Made by a program: the position numbers and the translations under genes
Part shown: in pieces, positions 17,540 to 28,999 of the stretch
Layout: the number at the start of each line of letters is the position of its first letter
How positions within the stretch are numbered: the stretch's first letter is position 1
Notes under the pieces: model-generated
What the model saw: only the letters and a program-made list of their open reading frames with translations
Databases searched by the model: none
Told to the model about the DNA's origin: nothing
Assembly: GCA_047605605.1 (NCBI GenBank)
Contig: JASGFG010000008.1
Span: 1-64,000, forward strand
Length of the DNA: 64,000 nt
Reading direction: 5' to 3'
DNA from: JAATGA01 sp047605605
GTDB lineage: Bacteria; Pseudomonadota; Alphaproteobacteria; Rhodobacterales; Rhodobacteraceae

Positions 17540-18355
17540 CTAGCGGGCCTTGGCGGCCAGAATCTTCTCCTTCAACGCAGGCAGGAACCAGATGTCGCGC
17601 ATCTGGTCGGGCTGGATCAGATCCCAGTGCACGCCGCCGGGTTGCGCATGGCCGTGGCGGGTCTCGATCACGTCCCTTTCGGTCACGATCCAGTCCAGAA
17701 GCGAGTCATGCGCCATGATCGGCAGGCGGTCGTCGGGAACGACCATGCTGGAATGCACCGTGGTCACGATGGGGGTGTCGGCGCGCATCTTGCCCAGATC
17801 GCGGAACAGCCCCAGCTCCAGATCGGCGAAACCGCCGCCCTTGCCGGTGCGCCCGCCCGCCCGCGTCACCGCCACGCAGCCGCAGACGCACAGGTCGAGC
17901 ATCGGCAGATCCTCGAACGACAGCTTTTCGCCCACCTGCACCGCGCCGGCGGATGTGGCGGCCAGCTCGAACTGCACGCCTTTGGCTTCCAGCGCCGCAG
18001 GGTCCAGCCGCGCCCAAGGCAATTCGCCCGTTCCGAATTCCGGCACCGGCATCAGCACCGTCTTGCCGTCGTAAAGCGCGCGCAGCCGCACCGGGATCTG
18101 CGGCGGATCGGGGTTGCATTTGACCACCCTGGCGCGCTTCCAGATTTCCAGATCGCCCAGCCGTTTCGCCGCCATCTCGGCGCCGACCCAGTTGGAAATG
18201 CGGCTCCATACCGGGCCGATGGCAAGGCCGCTGTCCTCCAGCGCCTGCCACACCTCGGCCCGCAGACGGTCCTTGTCCGAATTGCGGCCCGACCAGCGGC
18301 CGGATTTCTCGGCCTCGGTCGCGACGCGGCTGGAATTCAGCGTCGAGTGGTTCAT
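17540..18355 (-). CDS. 5-formyltetrahydrofolate cyclo-ligase (MTHFS)-fold protein, MTHFSD-like
   Basis: A 271-residue protein with the MTHFS fold. The N-terminal basic helix DKDRLRAEVWQAL corresponds to the nucleotide-binding start. CVAVTRAGGRTGKGGGFADLE corresponds to the family GxGKGxGxxD loop, followed by VTTVHSSMVV and DWIVTERDVIET. The pattern is closer to the MTHFSD-like subgroup (about 270 residues) than to true FAU1-type MTHFS (about 190), so cyclo-ligase activity is uncertain. It stands 106 bases upstream of the BMP binding-protein gene, same strand, and probably heads that operon. Its leader contains a GCCCCC/GGGGGC hairpin at 18380-18396. Confidence 0.78.
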   Translation of the reverse strand: MNHSTLNSSRVATEAEKSGRWSGRNSDKDRLRAEVWQALEDSGLAIGPVWSRISNWVGAEMAAKRLGDLEIWKRARVVKCNPDPPQIPVRLRALYDGKTVLMPVPEFGTGELPWARLDPAALEAKGVQFELAATSAGAVQVGEKLSFEDLPMLDLCVCGCVAVTRAGGRTGKGGGFADLELGLFRDLGKMRADTPIVTTVHSSMVVPDDRLPIMAHDSLLDWIVTERDVIETRHGHAQPGGVHWDLIQPDQMRDIWFLPALKEKILAAKAR

Positions 18356-18402
18356 GCGTCTTCCCCGTTGCGGCCCTCTGCCCCCTGGCCGGGGGCGAAA
18401 AC

Positions 18403-18421
18403 CTGCATTTTGCTTGTGCAG
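18403..18421. promoter_or_regulatory. Inverted repeat CTGCA-N9-TGCAG upstream of the MTHFS-fold gene
   Basis: Perfect 5-base arms spaced by nine T-rich bases, lying 48-66 bases before the start of the MTHFS-fold/BMP operon and just after the end of a lysR gene. The spacing suits a LysR-type site. Whether the adjacent LysR or another regulator uses it is unknown. Confidence 0.35.
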
Positions 18422-18473
18422 AAACGCTGTCACGCAAGGGGGATGCGGACCAGTCATCAAACCGTTAACAAGT

Positions 18474-19415
18474 CTATATCGTTTCCGGTATGCCGCGCTG
18501 CACGGCGCGGGCCACCGCCACCACCTGCCGCCGCAGCCAGTCGTTGCGCGCATCCGCCTGCGAGCGTTCGTGCCACAGCAGGTAGAATGCCAGCCGCCCG
18601 CATTCCTTTGGCGCAGGCAGGCTGTGCAGGGGCAGGATGCCGCATTGATAGCGGGCGAAATGCGCGCTGGAGGTAAAGACCATCTGCGACGACAGCAGGA
18701 TATGCGGGATCAGGTTGAACTCCGGCACCATGGCGCGGATGTCGCGGCGCAGGCCGGCGCGGGCCAGATTGCTGTCGATCGGCCCCGGATCGGCGCGCGA
18801 CCGGGCTACGGGGGCCAGATGCTCGGCCGAAAGGTATTCGTCCAGCGTCAGGCCCGTCCGCCCGGCAAACGGGTGATCCGGCCCGAACAGGCAGACCACA
18901 TCCTCGGTCAGCAGATGCGTGGTCTTCAGATGCCGCGGCCGGCCGGGCCAGTTGCAGATCACCAGATCCAGATCGTCCCTCTCCAGCGCCCCGGCATAGT
19001 CGTAGGACTGATCGACCGACCGCACCGTCACCCGCGCGCCGGGCGCGGTCTGCCGCAGCCGGGCGATCAGCGGCGGCAGCAGGATCGCCTCCATGCAGTC
19101 GGCGGAGGCGATGCGGAACTCGCCCCCCGCCGTCTGCGGATCGAAGCTGGCCGGGGGCCCGACCACGCGGTCAAGCCCGCGCATCGCCTCGGCCAAGGGT
19201 TCGGCCATTGCGCGGCCACGCTCGGTCGGGACCAGTTTGGCGCCGCTGCGCACCAGGATCGGGTCGCCCGTCGCCTCTCGCAGCCGGCGGAGGACAAGGC
19301 TGACATAGGGCTGGGTCAGATCCATCGCCTCGGCCGTGCGGGTGACGCTGCATGTTTCCAGCAGGCACATCAACACCCGCAGCTGCCGCAGGTCCAGCGA
19401 TAAGGCTTCGTTCAC
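18474..19415 (-). CDS. LysR family transcriptional regulator
   Basis: A 313-residue LysR protein. The helix-turn-helix covers about residues 5-65 (SLDLRQLRVLMCLLE, then TQPYVSLVLRRLRE), with the effector domain from about 95. A GTG at 19415 is chosen, as it places the HTH at the normal distance from the N-terminus; an upstream ATG at 19478 would add 21 residues. It is divergent from an M17 aminopeptidase gene (197-base gap) and directly precedes the MTHFS-fold/BMP operon on the same strand. Either could be its target. Confidence 0.87.
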   Translation of the reverse strand: MNEALSLDLRQLRVLMCLLETCSVTRTAEAMDLTQPYVSLVLRRLREATGDPILVRSGAKLVPTERGRAMAEPLAEAMRGLDRVVGPPASFDPQTAGGEFRIASADCMEAILLPPLIARLRQTAPGARVTVRSVDQSYDYAGALERDDLDLVICNWPGRPRHLKTTHLLTEDVVCLFGPDHPFAGRTGLTLDEYLSAEHLAPVARSRADPGPIDSNLARAGLRRDIRAMVPEFNLIPHILLSSQMVFTSSAHFARYQCGILPLHSLPAPKECGRLAFYLLWHERSQADARNDWLRRQVVAVARAVQRGIPETI

Positions 19416-19612
19416 CCGTGCCCCCGGTTTGCGCGAACAACCCGGCCCGCAGGGAAATGATCGTGCCTGTGGCCGCATCTGTCCAGACCATACGAAAATC
19501 CATATGACCTCCGGTCCGTCCGGCGCCTTGCATCCGGTGCGGGGTATCGCCTTGAAACGGCATCGCGTTTGCGCCATTCCCGACCCACAGACATCAGGGG
19601 AAGGAATACGCC

Positions 19613-21100
19613 ATGGCGCTGGACATCGAATGGGCGGCAGAGGCTCGGGGGGCTTTGGACAAGGCGGCGGTGCTGGTGATCCTGCGCCACGGCCCGGCGA
19701 TCGGCCCCCAGGGCAAGGCGCTGGACGCGCGCTGTGGCGGCGCGATTTCCCGGGCGATGGCGGCGCCGCGGTTTACCGGCAAGGCGGGAGAGTGCCTTGA
19801 CCTGCTGGCCCCCGCAGGAATCGCCGCACGGCGCATCGTCGTGCTGGGTCTGGGGGATGCGCCCACGCCGCTGGAGATCACCCGCGCGGGTGCCGCCCTT
19901 GCCCGCCATCTGGAGGCCGAGCGCGAAACCACGGCAACGCTCCTGTTCGATGCGCCAGAAGCCGGGGGCGAGGTTCTGGCGCGGCTGGTTCTGGGGCTGC
20001 GCCTGGGGAACTATCGCTTTGCCCTGATGCCAAAAGGCGAAACCGCGCCGGACCTGCACCTGACCGTCGTGGCCGAGGGCGGGCCGGATGCGCTGGCCCG
20101 CGCCGATGCGGTGGCCGAAGGCGTGGGCCTTGCCCGCACGCTGGTGAACTATCCGGCCAGCCACCTGAACCCCGACACCTTCGCCGACCACCTTGCCCCG
20201 CTGCGCGAGGCCGGGATCGGCGTCGAGGTGCTGGAGCGTGCCGATCTGGACCGGCTGGGAATGAATGCCGTGCTGGCGGTCGGCGACGGGTCGGCCCGGC
20301 CGCCGCGGGTGATCGTGCTGACCTGGAAGGGCAAGGGCGCCACGGGTCAGCCGCTGGCGCTGGTCGGCAAGGGCATCTGTTTCGACGCGGGCGGGCTGTG
20401 CATCAAATCCGGCCCGGCGATGTTTTCCATGCGCGGTGACATGGGCGGCGCCGCGGCCGTGATCGGCACGATGCTGGCCCTGGCCCGGCAACAGTCCCCG
20501 GTGCATGTGGTGGGCGTGCTGGGCGTGGCGGAAAACATGCTGTCCGGCACATCCTACAAATCCGGCGACATCGTGACCACGATGTCGGGCCGCACGGTCG
20601 AGGTCTATGATACCGACTGCGAGGGGCGGATGGTGCTGGCCGACATCCTGTATTATGCCGCAACCCGGTTCCAGCCGCGCGCCATGGTGGACCTTGCGAC
20701 GCTGACCTATTCGGTCATGCGCGGGCTGGGGCATGTCTTCGCCGGGCTGTTCGCCACGCATGACGCCCTTGCCAGCGGCCTGCTGGCGGCGGGCGAGGCG
20801 ACGGGCGAACGCTTCTGGCGCCTGCCCCTGGACCCGGCCTATGACGAGGGGCTGAAATCCCCCGTCGCCGACCTGCGCCAGCACGCCCGCGATCTGGAAG
20901 ACGGCGATGCGCCCTTTGCCGCGGCCTTTCTGCGCAACTTTGCCGAAGGATGCCCCTGGGTCCATCTGGACATCGCCGGGAAAGAGCTGATCGACGAGGA
21001 TCGTCCGCTGGCGCGCGCCGGGGGCCAGGGCTTTGGCGTGCAGCCGCTGGAGGAATGGATCACCGGCCTTGGCCCCGACCTGCGCGACCTGAAGGTCTAG
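19613..21100 (+). CDS. M17 leucyl aminopeptidase family protein
   Basis: A 495-residue cytosolic metallo-aminopeptidase. The C-terminal catalytic domain has all expected residues: K253 and D258 in VGKGICFDAGG, K265, D276 in GDMGG, and D335, E337 and R339. The usual NTDAEGRL signature reads DTDCEGRM here, a conservative but unusual variant. The N-terminal domain is divergent from PepA. It is divergent from a lysR gene and ends in a strong bidirectional terminator. Set among peptide importers, it is probably a specialised peptidase rather than the housekeeping PepA. Confidence 0.9.
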   Translation: MALDIEWAAEARGALDKAAVLVILRHGPAIGPQGKALDARCGGAISRAMAAPRFTGKAGECLDLLAPAGIAARRIVVLGLGDAPTPLEITRAGAALARHLEAERETTATLLFDAPEAGGEVLARLVLGLRLGNYRFALMPKGETAPDLHLTVVAEGGPDALARADAVAEGVGLARTLVNYPASHLNPDTFADHLAPLREAGIGVEVLERADLDRLGMNAVLAVGDGSARPPRVIVLTWKGKGATGQPLALVGKGICFDAGGLCIKSGPAMFSMRGDMGGAAAVIGTMLALARQQSPVHVVGVLGVAENMLSGTSYKSGDIVTTMSGRTVEVYDTDCEGRMVLADILYYAATRFQPRAMVDLATLTYSVMRGLGHVFAGLFATHDALASGLLAAGEATGERFWRLPLDPAYDEGLKSPVADLRQHARDLEDGDAPFAAAFLRNFAEGCPWVHLDIAGKELIDEDRPLARAGGQGFGVQPLEEWITGLGPDLRDLKV

Positions 21101-21105
21101 GGGCG

Positions 21106-21130
21106 AAAGGGGGCCGCGCGGGCCCCCTTT

Positions 21131-21131
<1 letters not shown>
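21106..21131. terminator. Strong bidirectional intrinsic terminator
   Basis: AAAGGGGGCC (21106-21115) pairs perfectly with GGCCCCCTTT (21121-21130) around a five-base loop, followed by one more T. The A-run and T-run make it functional in both directions. It separates the aminopeptidase gene from the convergent peptide-transport operon, whose last stop codon starts at 21131. Confidence 0.85.
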
Positions 21132-23943
<2,812 letters not shown>

Positions 23944-23946
23944 GTC

Positions 23947-24990
23947 TTACCGCCCCCGCGCCGATTTCGGGTCCAGCACGTCGCGCAGCACGTCGCCGAA
24001 CAGGTTCAGCAGCAGAACCGTCACCATGATCGCCACCCCCGGCGCCATCGACACCACCGGGCGGGAATAAAGCAAGCCCTGCCCATCCTGAAGGATCGTC
24101 CCCCAGCTGGCGTTCGGCGGCTGCACCCCGACGGACAGAAAGGACAGCGAGCTTTCCGTGACGATGTTCAGCGCCATCAGCATCGGCGCGAAGACGATCA
24201 GCGTGGTCGAGACATTGGGTAGCACATGCCGCCACAGAATGCGCCCCGGCCGGATGCCCAGCCCCCGCGCCGCCAGCACGAATTCGCTGTTCTTGATCGC
24301 CATGACCCGCCCGCGGATCGGCCGCGCCACATAGGGCACATAGACCAGCCCGATGATCAGGATCGGCACGATCAGGCTGCCGGACGAAAGCTCGAACGGG
24401 CCGATGTCGAAGGTCTTGCCGATCATCACGATGGAAAGGGAAATGGCCAGCAGATAGACCGGAAAGGCCCAGATCATGTCGATGATGTTCGACAGGACGG
24501 AATCGACCGCCCCGCCGGTATAGCCCGCCACGATCCCGATCACCGCCGCGCAGAACAGGCACAACAGTGTCGCCGCCCCCGCGATCAGCAGCGAGTTCTG
24601 GCCCCCGTAAAGCAGCCGCGCCGCCACGTCGCGCCCCTGCGAATCCGCGCCCAGGAAATAGGGCCCGCGCCAGGTCGGCCCGATGGGGGTGACGCCCAGA
24701 CCCAGCCCCTCGGTCGACTGTTCCATCACCGGCACGCGCTTGCCGTCGATCTGGATCTTGGCCGTAAGGCCCGACCGGAACGGATCGGTGCCCGAGACAT
24801 GCCGCGCATAGACCGGCGCCAGCAGCGTCGCGACGACTATCACGACAAGCAGCAGGCCCGATATGACGGCGGCGGGGCTGGCCAGCAGCCCCTCGGCCAC
24901 GCGCCGCCACGGCCCGCGAGAGGGCGCGGTTTCCCCTCCGGCCGGGATGGCCGGGGGGGTCGGTTCGGTTTCGGGCAGCATCGGCGTCAC
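23947..24990 (-). CDS. Peptide ABC transporter permease, DppC-like
   Basis: A permease of about 347 residues: one N-terminal transmembrane helix (about 38-58), a periplasmic region with YFLGADSQGRDVAARLLYG (the DppC hallmark LGTDxxGRD), then five helices and the EAA loop ARGLGIRPGRILWRHVLPN. The GTG at 24990 overlaps the binding-protein stop; an ATG at 24981 would be three residues shorter. The linker between helix 1 and the GRD motif is slightly longer than usual. Confidence 0.92.
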   Translation of the reverse strand: MTPMLPETEPTPPAIPAGGETAPSRGPWRRVAEGLLASPAAVISGLLLVVIVVATLLAPVYARHVSGTDPFRSGLTAKIQIDGKRVPVMEQSTEGLGLGVTPIGPTWRGPYFLGADSQGRDVAARLLYGGQNSLLIAGAATLLCLFCAAVIGIVAGYTGGAVDSVLSNIIDMIWAFPVYLLAISLSIVMIGKTFDIGPFELSSGSLIVPILIIGLVYVPYVARPIRGRVMAIKNSEFVLAARGLGIRPGRILWRHVLPNVSTTLIVFAPMLMALNIVTESSLSFLSVGVQPPNASWGTILQDGQGLLYSRPVVSMAPGVAIMVTVLLLNLFGDVLRDVLDPKSARGR

Positions 24991-26678
24991 TGGACCCAGG
25001 AATTCGCGATCAGCCAGTGATACTGGCTGGAGAATTCATAGTTCCCCACCCGCTTGCCGATCAGATCCAGATCCTTGGGCGTGAACATCGGCACCGCCGG
25101 GGCCAGCGCCATCATGTCGGCGTCGATCTTGGCCCAGTCCTTGTTCGCGGCCTCGGGGTCGGTCACGCCAAGCGCCATCGCCGCCTTCATCCGCGCATCC
25201 AGATCCTTGTCGCAGAAACCCGAGATGTTGATCGAGGAATCCGAACCCGGATGGAACGAGTCGCAGCCGAACAGCACGTTCAGGAAGTTCGACGCCGCCG
25301 GATAGTCGGCATACCACTGGCTGATAGAGATCTGGACCTTGTTGTTGGTGTTCTGGATATAGGTGAACTGGATGTCGGTCGACAGCGTCTGCACCGTGGC
25401 GTCATAACCCAGATCGCTCAGCACCGATTGTAGATAGGTGCCCACCCCGCGCGAGGCGGCGCTGTCGTCGGTCACGACCGTGACCTTCTGGCCCTTGGTG
25501 CCCGATTCCTCGACCAGCTGGCGCGCCTTGTCCATGTCGGGCGCCGACCATTCGGTGCCGGGGTCCAGCGTATAGTCGCAGCGATCCTCGTGCCCGGGGA
25601 AACCGGGCGGCAGGATGGTGCAGACCGGCTGGGCCAGCGCCGGGCCGCCAAAGATCGACACCAGCGCGTCGCGGTCCACCGCATAGGTCAGCGCCTGCCG
25701 CGCCTTGACGTTGTCGAAGGGCGGGATGTTCACGTTCAGCGGCGCATACCACCACGCCATCAGGGGCGAGACCTTGATCTGGTCGGCGGCGCTGACGCTC
25801 AGTTCCGCCAGACGGTCGGTCGGCGGGTTTTCGTACATCCAATCGGCCTGGCCGTTCATGATGGCGTTGACGGCCGATTCCTCGGTGCCGCCGAAGGCAT
25901 ATTCGATCCGGTCGGGATAGCCCGCGGGCTGGGCGTCCTTGCTCCATTCCGTGAAGGACGGGTTGCGCACCATCACCATCGAGGCGTTGGGGTCATAGCT
26001 TTCGATCACATAGGCGCCGGTGCCGGGGATCGGCGTGTTCCCGGCATCCTTGGCGGGCGCGTCGGCGGGCAGGACCGAGGCATGGGGCACCGCCAGCTTG
26101 AACAGGAATTCCGCATCCGGGGCGACCAGGTTGATCGTCACGGTATTGGCCGCCGCATCGCCCGAAATCCCGCCTTCCAGCGTGCAGCTGTCGGCATCGG
26201 CCAGGCATTTGTCGGCGCCGACGATCCCGCCGTAAAAGCTGCCCGAGGTGGGGCTGAGGACCTTGAAGATGCGCTGGAACGAGGCCACCACGTCATCGGG
26301 CGTCACCTCCTTGCCGTTCGAGAACTTCACCCCCTTGCGCAAGGTAAAGGTATAGGTCTTGCCGTCGTTCGACACGACCGGCATCTCGGCCGCCAGGTCG
26401 GGCACCACGACGGTGCTTTCCGCCCCGCCCACCTTCTTGAACGTCACCAGTCCGTCATAGAGAAAGCTGTAAAGCTGCCAGTAGCGGGCGGTATAGTTGA
26501 TCTGCGGGTCCAGCGTTCCCTCGGACGCCACCGCGACCAGCTTCATCGTGCCGCCGCGGTGCGGATCGTTCGCGTCCTGCGCGAAGGCGGGCTGGGCCAG
26601 GGCGCAGATCGCCGCCACGGCGACCCCGCGCAGCAGTGCGCCGCCGGTCGAACGGAGTCGGGACAAGGGCTGGTTCAT
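24987..26678 (-). CDS. Peptide ABC transporter substrate-binding protein (family 5)
   Basis: A 563-residue periplasmic peptide-binding protein. The signal peptide ends at QPAFA|QD around residue 34. Family 5 landmarks include YTFTLRKGVKFSNGKEVTPDDV and a C-terminal WYADYPAASNFLNVLFGCD. ATG at 26678 has GAGGAG upstream. It is the first gene of the transporter set and lies 50 bases after the proline iminopeptidase gene on the same strand, suggesting one operon for peptide import and cleavage. Confidence 0.93.
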   Translation of the reverse strand: MNQPLSRLRSTGGALLRGVAVAAICALAQPAFAQDANDPHRGGTMKLVAVASEGTLDPQINYTARYWQLYSFLYDGLVTFKKVGGAESTVVVPDLAAEMPVVSNDGKTYTFTLRKGVKFSNGKEVTPDDVVASFQRIFKVLSPTSGSFYGGIVGADKCLADADSCTLEGGISGDAAANTVTINLVAPDAEFLFKLAVPHASVLPADAPAKDAGNTPIPGTGAYVIESYDPNASMVMVRNPSFTEWSKDAQPAGYPDRIEYAFGGTEESAVNAIMNGQADWMYENPPTDRLAELSVSAADQIKVSPLMAWWYAPLNVNIPPFDNVKARQALTYAVDRDALVSIFGGPALAQPVCTILPPGFPGHEDRCDYTLDPGTEWSAPDMDKARQLVEESGTKGQKVTVVTDDSAASRGVGTYLQSVLSDLGYDATVQTLSTDIQFTYIQNTNNKVQISISQWYADYPAASNFLNVLFGCDSFHPGSDSSINISGFCDKDLDARMKAAMALGVTDPEAANKDWAKIDADMMALAPAVPMFTPKDLDLIGKRVGNYEFSSQYHWLIANSWVQ

Positions 26679-26728
26679 CACGTCTGTCTCCTCGTTGGGA
26701 TCGGGGCTTTGCCCCTTCGTGGTATTGG

Positions 26729-27628
26729 TCAGGCGCGCGCGTCGCATTCGGCAAGGAAGCCGCCCACGACCTTCATGCAATCGTCGAATTCCTCGACATG
26801 CGGCATGTGGCTGGAATTGGGAAAGACATGCCAGCGGACATCGGGGATGTTGTCGGCAAAAGGCTGGACTGTGGCCACCGTCGCCTCGTCATGCGCGCCG
26901 GAAATCAGCAGGGTCGGCACCTCGATCAGGGGCAGCCGGTCGATCACCGACCAGGTCTTCAGCGTGCCGACGACGTGGAATTCGCTCGGCCCGTTCATCA
27001 CGTTGTAGACGGTGGATTCCTTTTCCATCGCCTCGAAGGTGCGGCGCACCTCGGGCGGGTTCGGCACCACCCGACAGACGTGCCGGGCATAGAATACCTC
27101 GGTCGCGGCCTTGTATTCCGGGTCGGACGTGGTGCCCGCCGCCTCGTGCCGCAGAAGCGTTTGCTGAACCTCGGGCGGCAGGTCGGCGCGCAGGCGGTTC
27201 GCCTCGGCGATCCAGAGTTCCATCGAGGCGGGGGAATCCGCGATCACCAGCCCCTTCAGCCCCTTTGGCCGCCGCACGGCGAATTCCGCCCCCATCATCC
27301 CGCCCCAGGACTGGCCCAGCAGGGAATAGCCGCCGCGCAGGCCCAAATGGTCGATCAGATTGTCCAGCTCCGCCAGAAACAGATCCACCGTCCAGAAATC
27401 GGCACCCTTGTCCGGCAGATGGGTGGATTTGCCGTTGCCGATCTGGTCGTAATGGATGACCGCGCGCCCCTGATCCGCCAAGGCCTTGAAGCTGTCGACG
27501 TAATCATGCGTGCAGCCCGGCCCGCCATGGGCGATGATGATCGGAGTCTTGCCCGAGGCCGGATCGCCCGTCACCCGATACCAGGTTTCATACCCGCGGA
27601 ACGGCACCCTGCCTTCGCTGACCTGCAT
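26729..27628 (-). CDS. pip: Proline iminopeptidase family alpha/beta hydrolase
   Basis: A 299-residue S33-family peptidase that removes N-terminal proline or similar residues. The catalytic triad is visible: S107 in LLGQSWGGMMG, D247 in SGAHDEAT and H274 in NSSHMPH. HGGPGC (35-40) forms the oxyanion region. ATG at 27628 has AAGGGA upstream; the extra 26 codons to 27706 are not family-like. It heads the peptide-import operon and faces a divergent RpiR-type regulator. Amino-acid amidase activity is an alternative in this family. Confidence 0.9.
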   Translation of the reverse strand: MQVSEGRVPFRGYETWYRVTGDPASGKTPIIIAHGGPGCTHDYVDSFKALADQGRAVIHYDQIGNGKSTHLPDKGADFWTVDLFLAELDNLIDHLGLRGGYSLLGQSWGGMMGAEFAVRRPKGLKGLVIADSPASMELWIAEANRLRADLPPEVQQTLLRHEAAGTTSDPEYKAATEVFYARHVCRVVPNPPEVRRTFEAMEKESTVYNVMNGPSEFHVVGTLKTWSVIDRLPLIEVPTLLISGAHDEATVATVQPFADNIPDVRWHVFPNSSHMPHVEEFDDCMKVVGGFLAECDARA

Positions 27629-28018
27629 GTCGAAATCCCTTCTGCATCCGCGCGTGGATGCCTTTGGCCGAACCGGCGATATTTGCCGGCAGCCTGTGGC
27701 AGACACTCGCGCGGCGACACAGACAAATCAATCCCCGAGCCGCCAGTTATCGGCGATTTCCGATGCGGCAGACGGCGGGGTCAGCGGGCGCCGCAACAGA
27801 ATACGAGGTAAATTCACCAATAATACTGTTTGTTTGCATCATGTTGAGATCTGCGCTGCTGGAAATTTCCGGCATATCCAGTTGCGCAAGAAATGGGCAG
27901 GCTATGTAGAAAATCTTTCATTACTTGATCAGTAATCATGGATTATAGAAAATAGTTCTGGACAGGGCCGCCGCGTCGCCGCCAGACTTCCCCTGGTTTT
28001 CCGACTGCGAGTCCCGGC
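27629..28018. promoter_or_regulatory. 390-base divergent intergenic region between pip operon and RpiR gene
   Basis: No convincing gene is present on either strand. The segment from about 27800 to 27960 is clearly AT-richer than the surroundings, with runs such as AATAATACTG and TTGTTTGC-type stretches, and contains the inverted repeat at 27920-27936. It must carry promoters for both the peptide operon and the regulator. Confidence 0.7.
27920..27936. promoter_or_regulatory. Inverted repeat ATTACT-TGATC-AGTAAT; candidate RpiR operator
   Basis: Perfect 6-base arms around a 5-base centre, 83 bases before the RpiR start codon, in the AT-rich part of the divergent promoter region. RpiR-family proteins bind short palindromes of this kind in their own promoter regions, so autoregulation and control of the peptide operon are plausible. 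Confidence 0.5.
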
Positions 28019-28933
28019 ATGAGCATCAAGGATCTGCTTGCGGGCGGTGATCTTGCCCTGACGCCTTCCGAGGAAAAGATCATCCGCCAGCTGCTGGCGG
28101 AATATCCGACATCGGGGCTGGGCACCGTCTCGGGGCTGGCGCGTAAAAGCGGGGTCAGTGACCCGACCGTGGTGCGCCTGGTCTCGAAACTGGGGTTCGA
28201 CAGTTTCGCCGCCTTTCAGACCGCCCTCCTGGCCGAGGTCGGGGCGCGGCTGCACTCGCCGCTGCACATGCCGGAATCGCGCCGCGCGGAAGTTAGGCGA
28301 GAGGATGCGTTTTCATCCTATTTCGACTCCGTGGCCTTTGCCCTGCAACGGTCGGAGGGCGCGACGGCGGTGCCCAGCTATGACCGCGCCTGCCGACTGC
28401 TGGCCGAGGCGAAGGGGCGGGTCTGGGTTCTGGGCGGCCGCGTCAGCCGCAACATCGCGACGATCCTTGCCGGATATATGACGCAGATGCGCCCCTCGGT
28501 CATGGCCATCGGCAGCCTTTCGGCACAGGATTTCGACCTGCTGGCCGATATCGGGCGCAACGATGTGGTCGTGGCCTTTGACTATCGCCGCTATCAGCTG
28601 GACGTGATCTCTTTCACGCGGCAGGCCGTGGAGGGCGGGGCGAAGGTCGTGCTGTTCACCGACCAGTGGCTTTCCCCGCTCGCCCAGGTGGCCGAAGTGG
28701 CTCTGGTCAGCCAGACCGAGGTCGATTCGCCCTTCGACACGCTGGTCCCCGCCATGGCCCAGGTCGAGGCTGTGGCCGCCCGGCTGCGGGACCTGCTGGG
28801 CGAAAAGGCCGGCAAGCGGATGGAGCATCTGGAGGATGTGCGCCACCGCCGCGCCATCACCCTGGACAGCGTTCCGCCCGCCCCCCCGCGCCGCCCGCGC
28901 AAGACCAGGCCCGGAGCCCTGGGGCGCAGCTGA
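28019..28933 (+). CDS. MurR/RpiR family transcriptional regulator
   Basis: A 304-residue regulator. The N-terminal HTH of RpiR type covers residues 1-80 (LTPSEEKIIRQLLAEYP, then SGVSDPTVVRLVSKLGFDSFAAFQ). A SIS domain follows at about 120-250 (VWVLGGRVSRNIA; later GGAKVVLFTD), which normally binds phosphosugars or amino-sugar derivatives. The proline- and arginine-rich tail after residue 285 is probably disordered. It is divergent from the peptide import/pip operon. A SIS-domain regulator over peptide genes could indicate sensing of a cell-wall-type ligand; this is inference. Confidence 0.92.
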   Translation: MSIKDLLAGGDLALTPSEEKIIRQLLAEYPTSGLGTVSGLARKSGVSDPTVVRLVSKLGFDSFAAFQTALLAEVGARLHSPLHMPESRRAEVRREDAFSSYFDSVAFALQRSEGATAVPSYDRACRLLAEAKGRVWVLGGRVSRNIATILAGYMTQMRPSVMAIGSLSAQDFDLLADIGRNDVVVAFDYRRYQLDVISFTRQAVEGGAKVVLFTDQWLSPLAQVAEVALVSQTEVDSPFDTLVPAMAQVEAVAARLRDLLGEKAGKRMEHLEDVRHRRAITLDSVPPAPPRRPRKTRPGALGRS

Positions 28934-28956
28934 TCACGGCCGCCCCCCGGCGAAAA

Positions 28957-28975
28957 GCGACATGCCCCATGTCGC
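28957..28975. terminator. Hairpin between convergent RpiR and DapA-family genes
   Basis: GCGACATG (28957-28964) and CATGTCGC (28968-28975) are perfect inverted 8-base arms with a CCC loop. The position between two convergent stop codons (28933 and 29000) suits a shared terminator, although no T-run follows. Confidence 0.55.
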
Positions 28976-28999
28976 CGGGCAGACGGCCACGCCGTCCTG

